From Anaerolinea sp. (GTDB taxonomy: Bacteria > Chloroflexota > Anaerolineae > JAAEKA01): a stretch of 7,452 nucleotides of DNA. The position numbers and the translations under genes are program-made. The DNA lies in contig JACSRL010000451.1 in assembly GCA_014879765.1 (NCBI GenBank), positions 1 through 7,452 of the forward strand, in the 5' to 3' direction. How positions within the stretch are numbered: the first letter of the stretch is position 1; each line of letters opens with the position of its first letter. Shown here in pieces: positions 6,132 to 7,452 of this stretch. Under the pieces are notes generated by a model. That model saw only the letters and a program-made list of their open reading frames with translations, searched no databases and was not told where the DNA came from.

Positions 6132-7334
6132 TCACGACCCGCCGCTGGCTGCTCCGTTGCCGGCCGGTGCAGCTTGGAAGTAGACCACCAGGTCTTTCTC
6201 CTCGTAGCGTGCGCCTTGCACCGGCAGGCCCGCCAGCACCCTGGGCAGCGCGATGTTGCGTTTCCAGTTGCCGATGCGCACGATCAACTCGTCGTGCAGG
6301 GAGCGGGTCAGCTTGATGTCCGACTTCTCCACGAAGGGCAGGGGAATGCGCAGTTGGTAGACACCATTGTTCTTGCGCACCTCCTGCGAGTGGCCGGCGT
6401 AGAAGATGCCGGTCGGGTCCTGCGCGCCGTAGAGCGCCTCGCCCATGCGCCGCAACATGGCCAGTCCCACCACCTCGTCGTCGAACCAGGGCACATCCAG
6501 AATCGGCAGCGGAGAGAAGGACTCCTCGACGAACTGGCGATATTTGGCCTGGATCTCCTTCCAGTTGGCGAAGTAGCTGTCGGAGACCGCGGCCGGAATC
6601 ATGCGGTTGCAGATCACCAGATCGGTGGCGTAGCCGTAGAGGCTGAGATAGGTCAGCGCGCGCTGCGCCTCCTTGACCACCATCTTCTCCGGGTTGAGCA
6701 CCAGGCGCATGGAGGAGACGGCCGAGTCGCTCAGCAGGTTGCTGACCCGATGGAGCTGCATCACCAGATCCTCGATGCTGGCGAAAAGGTCCTCGTCGGG
6801 CAGCGGAACCTCCACGATTCGTTTGAGCATAGGCCCGGCCATCTTGATGGCGGCCTTCTGGAAGGGGATGATCTTGTCCAGATACCAGCGCGCCAGCTCC
6901 GGAAAGGCCAGCAGTTGCAGCGTGGCCCCGGTCGGCGCGCAGTCCACCACGATCACATCGTACAGGCCGCTTTCGGCCAGCGCGGTGATCTGCATCAGGC
7001 TGGCCAGCTCCTCCATGCCGGGCAGCACGCTAGTCTCCTCCGCCACCAGATCGCTCATGCCGCGCCAGATGAAGACCGCTGACAGATACTCCTGCACCCG
7101 CCCCCAGTGCAGCTCCATCTGATGCAGCAGGTCGATCTCCTGGCCCCACAGGTTGGGCGCCAGCAGGGTCGGTTCATTGCCGATGGGCAGCTCATAGGAA
7201 TCGGCCAGGCTGTGGGCCGGGTCGGTGCTGAGCACCATGGTGCGGTAGCCCAGATCCGCGCTGCGCAGGGCGGTGGCCGCGGAGACGCTGGTCTTGCCAA
7301 CGCCGCCCTTGCCGGTAAACATCAATACACGCAT
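6132..7334 (-). CDS. ArsA/Get3-family ATPase with a C-terminal HSP20-like domain
   Basis: A 400-residue cytoplasmic P-loop ATPase of the deviant-Walker (SIMIBI) class, normally working as a homodimer. Visible motifs are the P-loop GKGGVGKTS (8-16) with signature K9, switch I TDPAHSLADSY (37-47), LPGMEELASL (104-113), switch II VVDCAPTGATLQLL (129-142), and the nucleotide-base loop VICNRMIP after about residue 235. The last 90 residues or so (about 311-389) form strands and motifs of the ArsA HSP20-like domain: YQLRIPLPFVEK, DELIVRIGNWKRNIALPR and DLVVYFQAAP, followed by a Gly/Ala-rich end. The single-ATPase length argues against the duplicated plasmid-type ArsA. No CXXC pair of eukaryotic Get3 is present, and no arsB, arsR or arsC is nearby, so arsenite export is unlikely. 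A role in handling membrane proteins or lipids is inferred. The ATG start is preceded by GAGAG on the minus strand (7348-7344), 9 bases upstream. Confidence 0.9.
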   Translation of the reverse strand: MRVLMFTGKGGVGKTSVSAATALRSADLGYRTMVLSTDPAHSLADSYELPIGNEPTLLAPNLWGQEIDLLHQMELHWGRVQEYLSAVFIWRGMSDLVAEETSVLPGMEELASLMQITALAESGLYDVIVVDCAPTGATLQLLAFPELARWYLDKIIPFQKAAIKMAGPMLKRIVEVPLPDEDLFASIEDLVMQLHRVSNLLSDSAVSSMRLVLNPEKMVVKEAQRALTYLSLYGYATDLVICNRMIPAAVSDSYFANWKEIQAKYRQFVEESFSPLPILDVPWFDDEVVGLAMLRRMGEALYGAQDPTGIFYAGHSQEVRKNNGVYQLRIPLPFVEKSDIKLTRSLHDELIVRIGNWKRNIALPRVLAGLPVQGARYEEKDLVVYFQAAPAGNGAASGGS

Positions 7335-7343
7335 ATCAAGAAA

Positions 7344-7348
7344 CTCTC
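7344..7348 (-). promoter_or_regulatory. Ribosome binding site of the ArsA-like ATPase
   Basis: Read on the minus strand this is GAGAG, 9 bases before the ATG whose codon occupies 7334-7332. No clear promoter boxes were found between it and the window end. Confidence 0.5.
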
Positions 7349-7392
7349 ACGACGCAAAAATCTGAACCCGACGCACAAAGAAGGCACAGGCA

Positions 7393-7452
7393 TCAGAAAC
7401 CGGGTTTTTGTCTCGCAAGGCCGTTGCGAAGACCAAACCCATGCCCGCACGA
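7393..7452. repeat. Palindromic dispersed repeat (REP-like), copy 2, cut by window end
   Basis: TCAGAAACCGGGTTTTTGTC at 7393-7412 matches 3591-3610 with one difference, and TGCCCGCACGA at 7442-7452 matches 3617-3627 exactly. Between these modules copy 2 has 29 bases where copy 1 has 6. The extra part includes a perfect inverted pair, TCGCAA (7413-7418) and TTGCGA (7424-7429), with a 5-base loop. The expected right arm would lie beyond the window. It sits upstream of the ATPase gene on the minus strand, so it may lie in that gene's leader or promoter region. Confidence 0.7.

Noticed and set aside
6174..7082. A + strand frame of 302 codons opposite the ATPase gene
   Set aside because: It is antisense to a gene with intact P-loop and switch motifs. 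Its His/Gln/Asp/Val-rich composition is that of a shadow.
6132..7334. Arsenite-pump ArsA as part of an arsenic resistance operon
   Set aside because: There is only one ATPase domain, a C-terminal HSP20-like domain is present, and no arsB, arsC, arsD or arsR lies in the window.

Overview
The window is GC-rich and compact, and looks like chromosomal DNA from a member of the Chloroflexota (Anaerolineae/Caldilineae-like). That placement is an inference from the gene families and their style: a P-loop ArsA with a C-terminal HSP20-like domain, a signal-less alkaline-phosphatase-superfamily protein, an MGDG-synthase-type glycosyltransferase, and short dispersed repeats between genes. No rRNA, tRNA, CRISPR array or transposase is visible. 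No stretch longer than about 160 bases lacks a gene.

Layout: positions 1-111 are intergenic and hold a 10-bp-period CATCTGCGTT array plus inverted copies. On the + strand come a 14-TM polysaccharide flippase (112-1779, TTG start) and, overlapping its stop by 4 bases, a type I phosphodiesterase/alkaline-phosphatase-superfamily enzyme (1776-3527). A 156-base gap (3528-3683) holds a palindromic dispersed repeat. Two overlapping + strand membrane-protein genes follow (3684-4004 and 3988-4923). The second is built from repeated two-helix units and ends in a disordered cytoplasmic tail. After a 37-base convergent junction, two genes lie on the - strand: an ArsA/Get3-like ATPase (7334-6132), transcribed first, and 25 bases after it an MGDG-synthase/processive diacylglycerol glycosyltransferase-like protein (6106-4961). 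A second copy of the palindromic repeat lies upstream of the ATPase and runs off the window edge.

The genes point to the cell envelope. The flippase moves lipid-linked glycans across the membrane, and the coupled phosphodiesterase probably acts on a phosphorylated sugar, lipid or nucleotide in the same pathway (inferred). The small membrane proteins have no known function. The glycosyltransferase would make membrane glycolipids. The ArsA-like ATPase is probably not an arsenite pump subunit, because no ars genes are present. The most interesting points are the pairing of flippase with signal-less phosphodiesterase, the repeat-built membrane protein with its terminal DIYEFLKNAPPE motif, the ArsA-HSP20 plus glycosyltransferase pair, and the modular dispersed repeat.
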